This document shows, piece by piece, positions 19,999 to 27,702 of a DNA stretch of 35,744 bases (within the stretch, counting starts at the first letter, position 1; every line of letters starts with the position of its first letter). This DNA is from Acidobacteriota bacterium (lineage in GTDB: Bacteria > Acidobacteriota > Blastocatellia > RBC074): assembly GCA_016789605.1 (NCBI GenBank), contig JAEUQO010000321.1:1-35744 (forward strand). The letters run 5' to 3'. The position numbers and the translations under genes are program-made. Below the pieces are notes generated by a model. It did no database searches. It saw nothing but the letters and a program-made list of their open reading frames with translations, and was not told where the DNA came from.

Positions 19999-21159
19999 TT
20001 ACGCCCCTGCCAGCGCAGCGGACGCCGCAGCCTGCCGCACGTCTGCCGGCCAGCTTCGGTACGGATAGGTGAAATTGCCGACTTTGCTGAATTTCAATAA
20101 TGGATAGCTGTAGGCGGAAAAAGGCGCGGGCTTTTTGCCCGTCTCGTTGGTGATGCGTGTATTGTCGAAAACCGTGTTCCAGACCAAATATGGAATGAAG
20201 ACTTTCAGCAACGTCGCGCCAAACCCGATGGCATTGCCGCGCAAATTGTCTGCCAGCCAGTTGTTGATCGTGGTGAACGGTTTTTCGAGCGCGGGCAGAT
20301 AGAGCGGGCCGCTTTTGCTTTGCACTTGTGACAGGGCGTCGGTCAGCTCTCTGAAGGTTTGCGACCCGACGCCAGATGACAGGTGATAAATGTCGTGGTT
20401 CGGTTTTTCCTTCTGGTGAATGGTCACGATGGATTCGGCGACGAAATCCACGTTGACGATGTCAATCTTGTCCGTCGGGCGGAAGGGCAGCACCGGCAAT
20501 CCCGCCAAAAACACAAACGAACGCACCATGTCGAATTGCGTCGTTTCGGCATAGCGGCTGTCGCCCAAAATGATGCTCGGACGGAAAACCGTGTGCTGCA
20601 CGTCGGGCAAAAGCTCTTCGACCATGTGTTCGCAGAACTTCTTGGTGCGCGCATACGGATCGTAATCAGAACGGCTCCAGTCGCGCGCGGCGTCTTCGGT
20701 GACGACTTCATTGAACCGGTGGCCGCAAATCGCCACGGTCGAAACATCGCTAAAGCGGCGCAATCCATGCAGATCGCGCGCGGCTTGCGCGAGTTTGATG
20801 ACTTCGAGCGTGCCGCGCAAATTGACGTTCAGACAGACTTTTTCGCTTTTGCGGTTGAGCGAGGCGGCGCAGTGAATGACCGAATCGGTGGTTTCGCTCA
20901 AGCGGCGGTAATCGTCATCTGACAGACCAAACCTGGCGTCTGTCAGATCGCCGCAAAAGATGTTGACGCGCGTTTGCAGATATTCGTAAAAGCGCGGAAA
21001 GTCCAAATGCAATTGCAGGGACTTCCACAATCGTTCAGCGCCTTCTTGCTGATTTTTGGCGCGCACCAGCAAATTGAGCTGGTCACGGTGATTTTCGAGC
21101 AGCAGCGCTGCCACGTGCGCGCCCACGTAACCGGTCGCGCCGGTCAAAAAAATTGCCAT
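19999..21159 (-). CDS. NAD(P)-dependent SDR, thioester-reductase/fatty acyl reductase-like
   Basis: This 386-aa extended short-chain dehydrogenase begins with the nucleotide loop [13 protein letters not shown] (4-16). It has the catalytic pair Y169 and K173 in PYARTKKF and the '[16 protein letters not shown]' segment of the NAD_binding_4 (male-sterility/thioester reductase) group. Members reduce acyl thioesters to aldehydes or alcohols, or act on sugar or sterol-like substrates. The start lies 1 base after the membrane-protein stop, so the two are translationally linked. With the large reductase at 21686-24028 it makes two acyl-type reductases in this operon. Confidence 0.8.
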   Translation of the reverse strand: MAIFLTGATGYVGAHVAALLLENHRDQLNLLVRAKNQQEGAERLWKSLQLHLDFPRFYEYLQTRVNIFCGDLTDARFGLSDDDYRRLSETTDSVIHCAASLNRKSEKVCLNVNLRGTLEVIKLAQAARDLHGLRRFSDVSTVAICGHRFNEVVTEDAARDWSRSDYDPYARTKKFCEHMVEELLPDVQHTVFRPSIILGDSRYAETTQFDMVRSFVFLAGLPVLPFRPTDKIDIVNVDFVAESIVTIHQKEKPNHDIYHLSSGVGSQTFRELTDALSQVQSKSGPLYLPALEKPFTTINNWLADNLRGNAIGFGATLLKVFIPYLVWNTVFDNTRITNETGKKPAPFSAYSYPLLKFSKVGNFTYPYRSWPADVRQAAASAALAGA

Positions 21160-21160
21160 A

Positions 21161-21598
21161 TTATTTTTTCAGCCGAGCGCCGAGCATGACCCCGACGGCT
21201 CCGAGAATTGGATTGAGCACTGCGACCCAGGCAGGCTGTTTGGCATATTGCATTGCTTGCAGGTTGCCCACACTGCTGTCGCGGATTTGCGGCGCTCCAT
21301 TGTCTTGTGACGTCAGCACGGGAATCGCCAGCAGCAAACCCAGCACCAACACCAAACCGGCCAAAGCCAATGTCGCTTTGGGATTTTTGGCGATCGCCGC
21401 ACACACAAATCCTCCGCCCAGGGCGGCTATAAAACTCAGCACGAAACTGACTGCCAACCAGAGTGCGGTGACTTCGTACGATCCTGTTTTGAATGCGCCC
21501 TCTGCCCCCATGGCCAGATAAGCCGCAGAAAAAGTGACAAACACCAGCACGAACATCACGATATAACCGGCTACGACTGCTCCGATGTTTTTCAGCAT
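21161..21598 (-). CDS. Four-helix membrane protein of unknown function
   Basis: This 145-aa protein has four hydrophobic segments (about 5-30, 43-70, 74-96 and 122-142) rich in Ala, Val, Leu and Gly, with a short polar loop at 97-120. No catalytic motif is seen. It sits between the fused acyl reductase and the SDR and ends 1 base before the SDR start. It could be a membrane platform for the reductases, or simply a small DUF-type inner membrane protein. I do not recognise a named family. Confidence 0.7.
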   Translation of the reverse strand: MLKNIGAVVAGYIVMFVLVFVTFSAAYLAMGAEGAFKTGSYEVTALWLAVSFVLSFIAALGGGFVCAAIAKNPKATLALAGLVLVLGLLLAIPVLTSQDNGAPQIRDSSVGNLQAMQYAKQPAWVAVLNPILGAVGVMLGARLKK

Positions 21599-21685
21599 AC
21601 GTCGTCCTCCGTCAGTTGATGGCTCTCGTAAGAGCGGCTTTGTTGTTTATCGAGCGCTACAGAAATGAAGATCGCGTATGACAGC

Positions 21686-24028
21686 TCAACTGGTGGCGAC
21701 GGGCTGCTCCTGCGTGGGGATTTGTACTTCACGCTTGGTTTTGTTTTCGACCGGTCGCCCTTCGATGATCGGGTAGGACCATTTGCGCAGCGCGGGAATG
21801 TGGATGTTGATCCAGTAATCCCACCAATCTATGTAGCTGGCATCGTAACCAAAGATCGCTTGTTCGTCTGGCGGCAAGGCAGCGGAAAGCAGCTCCACGT
21901 TTTGCGCTTCAAAAACGTATTCGTTGTGCAGGATGAATGGTTCGTAAAGTTCGATGATTTTTTCAACGCGATCCAGATCGCGTTCGCGACGCACCAGCGG
22001 AGAACGCATCATCGGCAGCGGCGAGAGAATGCGTTGCAAGGCTTTGACGATCTGTTTCTGACGCGGCGCGGAAAGTTTTTGATAGCGCTCTTTCGAAACG
22101 GGAATCGTGTCGAAATACGCCAGCAACCGCTGGTTGAAATCGTCTTGCGCGCGGTAATGCTTGCGGTGCGCCAAACCAGTCAATTCGATGGTGCGACGCA
22201 TGTTGCAGGGATTGGTGCCTGACGTCGCCAATTGATACATCGGCTCGTGGCGTCGTTCGACCAGCGCCGCCGAAATCAACGTCATCCCGCGACAGACCAA
22301 ATCCACCGGAATGATGTCCAGACATTTGTTGGCATTGGTCGGCATCTGACGGAAGAACGTGCCGAGCAAATACGAAATCGGTGCTGATGTGTTAACGCCT
22401 TCGTTCCAGCCTTCAAACGGATCGTGCGTAGAAGTTTCAACAATTGACGGTCGCACAATCGCGATGGGCAAATCCGGCGCGCGCAACGCGATCAAGGACT
22501 CGGCCAGGCTTTTGGTAAAGGTGTAAGTGTTGGGCCAGCCAAAGGCGCGTGCGCGCAGCATGCCGGCTTCGATCAATTCATCGCGTACCCAGCGTTGCCG
22601 CTGTTTGCGCAATTGCGCTTCGAGTTCCGAATCGTTGAGCTGGCGGCCTTTCTTTTGGATTTGCTGGCGCAGTTGTTCCGTGACCGCCGCGCTTTCGGCG
22701 CGCGTTTCGATCTCTTGCGCCAGTTGGCGCAGGTTTTCGTATTCTTTTTCGGCGTCGAAATTCGCCAGCCCTTTGGGCGTGTAATTGGCCGTCAGGGTTT
22801 CCGGGATGCGGCCGTCGTGGAAGCCCACGACATAACACGTCGAAAGATGGATCAACGTTGCATGGTCGCATCCGCGCAAGTAATCAAGCACATAGATCGT
22901 GCCATCAACGTTGATCGAAAGGGCCTGACGCAGGTCGGGGTTGAAATCGGTCAACCCGGAACTGTTGATGATGACGTCGAGTTCGGCCTGCAGCCGAGTT
23001 GCGACTTCGGGCGCAAAGCCCATATTCGGGCGGCTGATGTCGCCTTCGACGACTTCCACTTTATCGGCCAGAAATTGGCCAAACTGGTCGCCGTGCCGTT
23101 GGTGCAGTTTCTCGAAGAGCGGAGATTCCGCCACGATCTTTTCAAACCGCTTTTGCGCCGTGGTCGAACGCTGCCGCCGAATCAACAAAAACACTTTGCC
23201 GATTTCGGGCAGCTCTTCCAGGATTTTGGCGAGCCAGACTTTGCCGATGAAGCCAGTGAACCCGACAAGTAGCACTTTCTTGCCTGCCAGCGACTGACGC
23301 ACAGAAAGCTGCGCTGGAAGTTTATGCGGCTCAAACACGACTTTGGGCAGGTCGCTCAGCGGCGCATTGCGTTTGGCTGGGAAAATCGCTTGTAGCAAGA
23401 CTTCAGGATTGGCCGTCCAGCCCAGATTCCGCGCCAGTTTTTCCAGCGGCACACGACCATCAGGGCTGCCTCCGATAAGGCGAGCCAGCACTTGTCGGGG
23501 ACGAATGACTGGCGACAGCAACCGGCCTGTTGCACGTCCGTCGCGGAATTCAAGCCGATTGGCAATCAGCCATTCAACACCAAGATACTGCGCCAGCGGG
23601 CGCATTACGTGATCAAGTCCCTGGCTGACGAGCACGACTTTTTCACCGCGCGCCAGCGCTTGTCGTAATTGGGCGACGCCTTCTGCTTTTAGTTGCGGCT
23701 TGAGCACATAGTGGAAGTACTCTTCGCCTAACAGGTCGAGCCGATCCTGGCTGATGCCGCGCAACAGCGTGTGCAGGACACGCGTGGCAAAACGCCGGTC
23801 AACCGCATACAGAAAAGGCCGGACCAGGGCAGACAATGCCAAACCGCCACGCCGTAGCCAACGTTCAGAAAACGTCTGGGCGTTCCAGGTGAAATAACCG
23901 ACTGGTGGCACGGCCGTCAGATTGAGCAAACTGCCTTCGACGCGCCAAAAGGTCGCGTCTTGTGGGTGCACAGACGCCGTGGTCTGAGAACCAGTCGAAG
24001 ATTTGAGAGGGACTGCGTTCACGATCAA
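21686..24028 (-). CDS. Degenerate HAD domain fused to fatty acyl-CoA reductase
   Basis: The protein has 780 aa. Residues about 20-225 look like a HAD-IB phosphatase domain: a start segment [12 protein letters not shown] (27-38) where active members have FDVDGTL, and [18 protein letters not shown] (133-150) as motif II. The nucleophile Asp is replaced (R29, E31), so this part is probably non-catalytic. From 249 on is a fatty acyl-CoA reductase: Rossmann loop [11 protein letters not shown] (253-263), Y502-TFT-K506, and a C-terminal helical FAR_C-like region. Such reductases turn long-chain acyl-CoA into fatty alcohol. The start is uncertain: TTG 24028 and GTG 24022 both lack a strong ribosome site. 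It heads the minus-strand operon. Confidence 0.8.
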   Translation of the reverse strand: MIVNAVPLKSSTGSQTTASVHPQDATFWRVEGSLLNLTAVPPVGYFTWNAQTFSERWLRRGGLALSALVRPFLYAVDRRFATRVLHTLLRGISQDRLDLLGEEYFHYVLKPQLKAEGVAQLRQALARGEKVVLVSQGLDHVMRPLAQYLGVEWLIANRLEFRDGRATGRLLSPVIRPRQVLARLIGGSPDGRVPLEKLARNLGWTANPEVLLQAIFPAKRNAPLSDLPKVVFEPHKLPAQLSVRQSLAGKKVLLVGFTGFIGKVWLAKILEELPEIGKVFLLIRRQRSTTAQKRFEKIVAESPLFEKLHQRHGDQFGQFLADKVEVVEGDISRPNMGFAPEVATRLQAELDVIINSSGLTDFNPDLRQALSINVDGTIYVLDYLRGCDHATLIHLSTCYVVGFHDGRIPETLTANYTPKGLANFDAEKEYENLRQLAQEIETRAESAAVTEQLRQQIQKKGRQLNDSELEAQLRKQRQRWVRDELIEAGMLRARAFGWPNTYTFTKSLAESLIALRAPDLPIAIVRPSIVETSTHDPFEGWNEGVNTSAPISYLLGTFFRQMPTNANKCLDIIPVDLVCRGMTLISAALVERRHEPMYQLATSGTNPCNMRRTIELTGLAHRKHYRAQDDFNQRLLAYFDTIPVSKERYQKLSAPRQKQIVKALQRILSPLPMMRSPLVRRERDLDRVEKIIELYEPFILHNEYVFEAQNVELLSAALPPDEQAIFGYDASYIDWWDYWINIHIPALRKWSYPIIEGRPVENKTKREVQIPTQEQPVATS

Positions 24029-24368
24029 AGTTTATGCCGACAATGTGTCGTAATGTTTCTGCGTTCTAAATCTACGTTCTTGGCGGAGATGATTGCGTCA
24101 TCCTGTGTCAGCGAAGTTTTACGCTGTCGCAGTAATTGCGCATGAAACATGAAATCTCTGCGGGAGTCAAATGCCTGTACTAAGTGTTGCGGACAGGATA
24201 TTTTGTTGCGCGCGGTGAATCGTCCGTTTATAATCCGCGCCAACTTTTAGCGGGAGAAATCATTAGGTTCACGTTGGTTAGAGCACTTTCGCGTTTCTGC
24301 GAAAGGTCAATCTTTGTCGTGAGTCTGCCTAGCAGATTCCAGGTGTAGCGCAAATAGGAGTAGCCCAC
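24029..24368. other. Divergent intergenic region (340 bp)
   Basis: It separates the lipid operon (minus) from the hydrogenase genes (plus). It holds the plus-strand promoter at 24206-24234 and a predicted leader of about 128 bases before the hydrogenase start, with AGGAG at 24356-24360. On the minus strand I see no convincing -35/-10 pair; TTGACT at about 24168-24173 (minus strand) has no good partner. No gene is visible. Confidence 0.6.
24206..24234 (+). promoter_or_regulatory. Sigma70-type promoter for the hydrogenase small subunit
   Basis: TTGCGC (24206-24211) and a perfect TATAAT (24229-24234) are separated by 17 bases. Transcription would start near 24241. It is the best promoter-like match in the divergent region and points toward the hydrogenase genes. 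Confidence 0.6.
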
Positions 24369-25217
24369 ATGCAGAGCGAATTGTCCTCGCTCGAAGCGGT
24401 GTATCTGATTTGGTTGACCGGCGCAGGGTGCGACGGTTGTACGATGTCTGTGCTTGGCGCCTCAGAACCGGGACTGGAAGACCTGGTTCTGGGAAATGTG
24501 CCGGACGCTCCGCGTGTGATTCTGGTGCATCCAGCGTTGGCGATGGAGAGCGGCGACGCATTTCGTGCCAGCCTGGAAAAAGCCGCCGATGGGACATTAG
24601 GGCCTTTTGTCCTCGTGTTGGAAGGGGCGGTGGCCGATGAATCCAAGGCCGGATTGGGCAGCTTTTCCCGGTTGGGAGATGCCACTGATGGCAGCGCCCT
24701 GACGACTGCGGGCTGGCTTGATCGGCTCGCGCCCAAAGCCGAAGCTGTTATTGCCATCGGCAGTTGCGCCACTTGGGGCGGGGTTCCCGCCGCAGACGGC
24801 AATGTGATCGGCGCGAAGGGCCTGGAAGATTATGTTGGCCGCGAATTTAGCAGTCGCGGCGGATTGCCGGTGATCAATGTGCCTGGTTGCGCACCGACCG
24901 GCGAAGGTTTTATTGAGACTTTAATCTACGTCTTTCTTCATCTGGCTCAACTTGTGCCCCTCGACCTGGATGAGGAACGCCGTCCTCGCTGGCTTTACAA
25001 TCACGAAACGTATCCCTTGCCGCCCCGTGTGGAATATCCGCCCGCTGTCGGATTCGATCTGTCGAACCGACCAGTCATCAAGTGTCCTGTGCCTGTCACA
25101 GGTTGGACCCGTACGTTTGGCGGATGCGCTCGTGTGGGCGGGTGTTGTATTGGGTGTACGGAGCGGGATTTTGTGGACCAATACCTGGCTTTGGCGCGGC
25201 CTGATCCGGCCTTTTAG
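24369..25217 (+). CDS. [NiFe]-hydrogenase small subunit, group 1h-like, lacking distal-cluster cysteines
   Basis: This 282-aa protein has the hydrogenase small-subunit fold. Proximal [4Fe4S] ligands are C21 and C24 ([10 protein letters not shown]), C133 (GSCATWGG) and C174 (VPGCAPTGE). Medial ligands are among C239, C253, C260 and C263 ([18 protein letters not shown]). The segment between C174 and C239, where group 1 enzymes keep HxxC and two more Cys for the distal cluster, has no Cys and is shorter than in HhyS proteins I recall. There is no Tat signal or membrane anchor, so the protein is cytosolic. AGGAG precedes ATG 24369 by 8 bases. [12 protein letters not shown] and FVLVLEG segments resemble the actinobacterial high-affinity HhyS group. 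It normally passes electrons from the NiFe site of the large subunit. Confidence 0.88.
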   Translation: MQSELSSLEAVYLIWLTGAGCDGCTMSVLGASEPGLEDLVLGNVPDAPRVILVHPALAMESGDAFRASLEKAADGTLGPFVLVLEGAVADESKAGLGSFSRLGDATDGSALTTAGWLDRLAPKAEAVIAIGSCATWGGVPAADGNVIGAKGLEDYVGREFSSRGGLPVINVPGCAPTGEGFIETLIYVFLHLAQLVPLDLDEERRPRWLYNHETYPLPPRVEYPPAVGFDLSNRPVIKCPVPVTGWTRTFGGCARVGGCCIGCTERDFVDQYLALARPDPAF

Positions 25218-25611
25218 CCATCCGCGCCAAATGCGCAAGCAGCCCGTTGCAGGAATGTCATTACCCCTGTTGCCGGATAGCTCAGCTTGCCGCTGCGTGA
25301 TGAGTGCCGTCATTTGAAAGTCAGCGTTTGCCCCAGCGTTGCTGCCCCGGCGTTCTGTGGCACTTTTGAGCGCAGCCTTCCTCACAGGCGATCAAGCGTT
25401 CAACAAATTCTTGTGATTGCTTAGTTTGATTTGTTTTTGAGCTTGGTGCACACAAAAGCGGGTCACCGGCTGGAAATGAAAGATTTCCTAGCTTTTTTAC
25501 CTTGACCGACTCGCGAGCTCAAACCGAATCGCCTGAGCGGTTGCTTTCCTTTGTAATTGAGTTGGTTGCCGACGCAATACGGATCGCTTAAGCAACATTC
25601 ATTTTTCATAC
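25218..25611 (+). other. Intergenic region between hydrogenase small and large subunit genes
   Basis: This 394-bp stretch has no supported gene; frames are short and without family features. A terminator-like hairpin lies at 25469-25498. The gap is unusually long for hydrogenase subunit genes, which normally abut. A weak TGTAAT (25552-25557) might be a -10 element for the first large subunit, but it lacks a good -35. Confidence 0.5.
25469..25498 (+). terminator. Terminator-like hairpin between hydrogenase subunit genes
   Basis: GCTGGAAAT (25469-25477) pairs with ATTTCC-T-AGC (25483-25492, one bulged T) around a GAAAG loop, followed by six T (25493-25498). The stem is only moderately stable. 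It could end or reduce transcription from the small-subunit promoter before the large-subunit genes. Confidence 0.5.
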
Positions 25612-27414
25612 GTGATTTTCAGAAGCTTACCAGTTGAATTCGACGACTATGGCCGCGCACATTTGCGCGATGAAGAGGCAACCTACCCATACAGTTTGGA
25701 CGGCGATCAACGTTTGCAACGCGCCTTGAACCGTGAACGGGCGTTGGAAAAACTGACTGACAATCCGGGCGTCTGGCAGTTTGGCATTTCGCCGTTTACG
25801 CGCACCGCCGCAAGCCCGACATTGCACACGGTGATTGATTTCGAACAGCGGCGAGTGCTGGATGCGCGCATCGAGCAACCACGGTTTTATGGGTTGGAAC
25901 GCGTTTTGAAAGAACGCGAGCCGTCAGAAGCGGTACTGCTGACCAGCCGTTTGCAAGGCGCAATCAGTGGTACGCACGCAACGGCTGCCGCCATGGCGCT
26001 CGAAATGGCGTGTGGCGTTGCGCCGCCGCCGCTGGCAATCATTGCCCGCAATCTGGGATTGTGCGGCGAAATGATCAGCGAAAACACCCAGCATTTGTTT
26101 GTGTTGGCAGGGCCGGATTATTGCGAGGCGGCAGTGAGCCGCACCAGTTTGTCTTTGTGGGCGAAAGCGCAAAAGACGCCCGCGCCAGGATTTGAAGTGC
26201 ATCGGATGGAAACCATTGCTGACATCATGCGCGGCATTAATCCGATGAGCGGACATCTGTATTTGGAAGCTTTGCAGATGGCACGGCTGGGACGCGAAAT
26301 CGCCACCTTGATGTTTGGCAAATATCCGCATCCTTCGACGATCATTCCGGGAGGCGTGGGGATCGAGGCCAATAAGGAGACGTTCAATCAGGTTTTGGGG
26401 CGGATCAATACCTTGCTGGATTACGCCAAAAAGGTGGCGGCGATCTGGGATGACTTGGTGGATTTCTTTTACGACGCAGAGCCGCGGTACCGCCGCATGG
26501 GCGAATTGCCGGGCAATTTGCTAAGCGTCGGGTTTGGCGAAGATCACGAAGTATATGATGCGACCTATACCAACTGTAAGGAATGGGGAGAGCATCGCGC
26601 CATGCCGCCAGGTGTGTTGATCAACGGCGAATTGCGCACGACGCGTTTAAGTGACATCAACATTGGCATTGAGTCCTTTGTGGATCATTCCTATCTGGAG
26701 CAATGGCCACTGGAAGTCACCGCGCAACGCGTTCCTGCTGATCCATTGAGCGGGCCGGTCTCGCCTTGGCATCCGTGGAATAAGCAAACGCAACCGCAAG
26801 CCGTGAGTCGAGATTGGAAAGAACGGTATTCCTGGGCGCCCGCGCCGCGTTGGGATCGAGAGCCGATGGAAACCGGCCCGTTGGCGCGGCTTTGGATTAA
26901 CGTCAGCAGCGCCAAAAGCAATTGCGAATTCATTGGCGTAGGCCGCCGTCATCTGGAAATCGCGCTGCCCAGGGGACAAAATCCGTCGTTGAAACTGCGC
27001 TGGCAGTTGCCGGAACGTCCTAATACGCTTGAACGCAATCGCGCGCGCGCATATCAAATTGCCTGTTCCGGTATGATCGGCTATGCCAATTTGCTCAAAG
27101 CGTTTGATTGTATTCGCCGGGGCGAAACCGCGATGTCCGTTCGTTTTCGTGCGCCGGAAAAGAACGTGGGGATCGGCTTTGCCGAAGCGGGGCCTGGCAC
27201 GGTGATGCACCATCTGGTGATCCGTCACCGGCGCATTAATAATTATCAGGTGACTTCGGCGGCGGAATGGATGGGATCGCCACGGGACGGGCTGGGCGTG
27301 CCCGGCGTTTATGAAGCCGCCGTGATGAACACACCGCTGTTGGAAGAATGCGCCCGCCCGGCTGATTTCACGGGCATTGATATTCAGCGGACCATTCGCA
27401 GTTTTGATCCTTAA
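25612..27414 (+). CDS. [NiFe]-hydrogenase large-subunit paralogue lacking all Ni-binding cysteines
   Basis: This 600-aa protein is collinear with the next gene over its whole length; in one 61-residue block (GGVGIE... onward) I count 42 identities. The L1 motif RxCGxC is R113-L-Q115-G-A-I118, so both Cys are lost while R113, G116 and H122 remain. The C-terminus stops at FDP600, exactly before the CxxCxxH of L2. WMGSPRDGLG, including the active-site Arg loop, is kept. It therefore cannot bind a NiFe(CN)2CO centre in the known way, yet the frame is intact with no stops or frameshifts. It starts at GTG 25612 with a weak ribosome site; the N-terminal FRSLPVEFDDYGRA matches the paralogue. Likely a structural or regulatory partner of the small subunit or the active paralogue. 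Confidence 0.85.
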   Translation: MIFRSLPVEFDDYGRAHLRDEEATYPYSLDGDQRLQRALNRERALEKLTDNPGVWQFGISPFTRTAASPTLHTVIDFEQRRVLDARIEQPRFYGLERVLKEREPSEAVLLTSRLQGAISGTHATAAAMALEMACGVAPPPLAIIARNLGLCGEMISENTQHLFVLAGPDYCEAAVSRTSLSLWAKAQKTPAPGFEVHRMETIADIMRGINPMSGHLYLEALQMARLGREIATLMFGKYPHPSTIIPGGVGIEANKETFNQVLGRINTLLDYAKKVAAIWDDLVDFFYDAEPRYRRMGELPGNLLSVGFGEDHEVYDATYTNCKEWGEHRAMPPGVLINGELRTTRLSDINIGIESFVDHSYLEQWPLEVTAQRVPADPLSGPVSPWHPWNKQTQPQAVSRDWKERYSWAPAPRWDREPMETGPLARLWINVSSAKSNCEFIGVGRRHLEIALPRGQNPSLKLRWQLPERPNTLERNRARAYQIACSGMIGYANLLKAFDCIRRGETAMSVRFRAPEKNVGIGFAEAGPGTVMHHLVIRHRRINNYQVTSAAEWMGSPRDGLGVPGVYEAAVMNTPLLEECARPADFTGIDIQRTIRSFDP

Positions 27415-27702
27415 TGTGCAGAAGTTGAGCCATTTACCTCACATTTTGCGCTTTTTGCAGTATCAGAGTGCGGATGGCTGAACTGGCTAGGTTTGTGAGG
27501 CAACGGTTGCTGATGCCCAAACATCTGTGCGGGGGAATTTTGGAGTGCCAGCCGATCCCCAGCCGTTTTACTTGCCTTGCTGTATTGGGCGCGCAGTCAA
27601 TCAACATTCCACGGGGACCGACGCCCAAAAGCGCCAGCGCCTGTGGGCAAGACGACCAGGACCAGACGACCAGGACCAGACGACCAGGATAAATTGACTT
27701 GA
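27415..27702 (+). other. Intergenic region between the two large-subunit genes
   Basis: This 288-bp gap has no supported gene. The first bases after the upstream stop do not continue as a CxxC motif, so the missing L2 end was not simply cut off by one new stop codon. A short open frame (27468-27692) has no family features. The gap ends in the 14-bp tandem repeat just before the second large subunit. Confidence 0.55.
27651..27689 (+). repeat. 14-bp tandem repeat upstream of the active large subunit
   Basis: GACGACCAGGACCA occurs at 27651-27664 and 27665-27678, then 11 matching bases at 27679-27689. The array ends 13 bases before ATG 27703. It contains three CCAGGA(T/C) blocks that could offer weak ribosome sites. 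Copy number may vary by slippage. Confidence 0.85.

Noticed and set aside
12184..21159. An OleABCD olefin pathway
   Set aside because: There is a KAS III, AMP-ligases and an SDR, but no OleB-type hydrolase, and the ACP and acyl reductases do not fit that pathway.
25612..27414. Copy 1 of the large subunit as an ordinary pseudogene
   Set aside because: The frame is intact over 600 codons and similarity to copy 2 continues to the last residues; losses are confined to the metal ligands and the tail.
27409..27440. Missing L2 motif of copy 1 restored by stop read-through or selenocysteine
   Set aside because: The stop is TAA, not TGA, and the codons after it do not give a CxxCxxH pattern in any frame.
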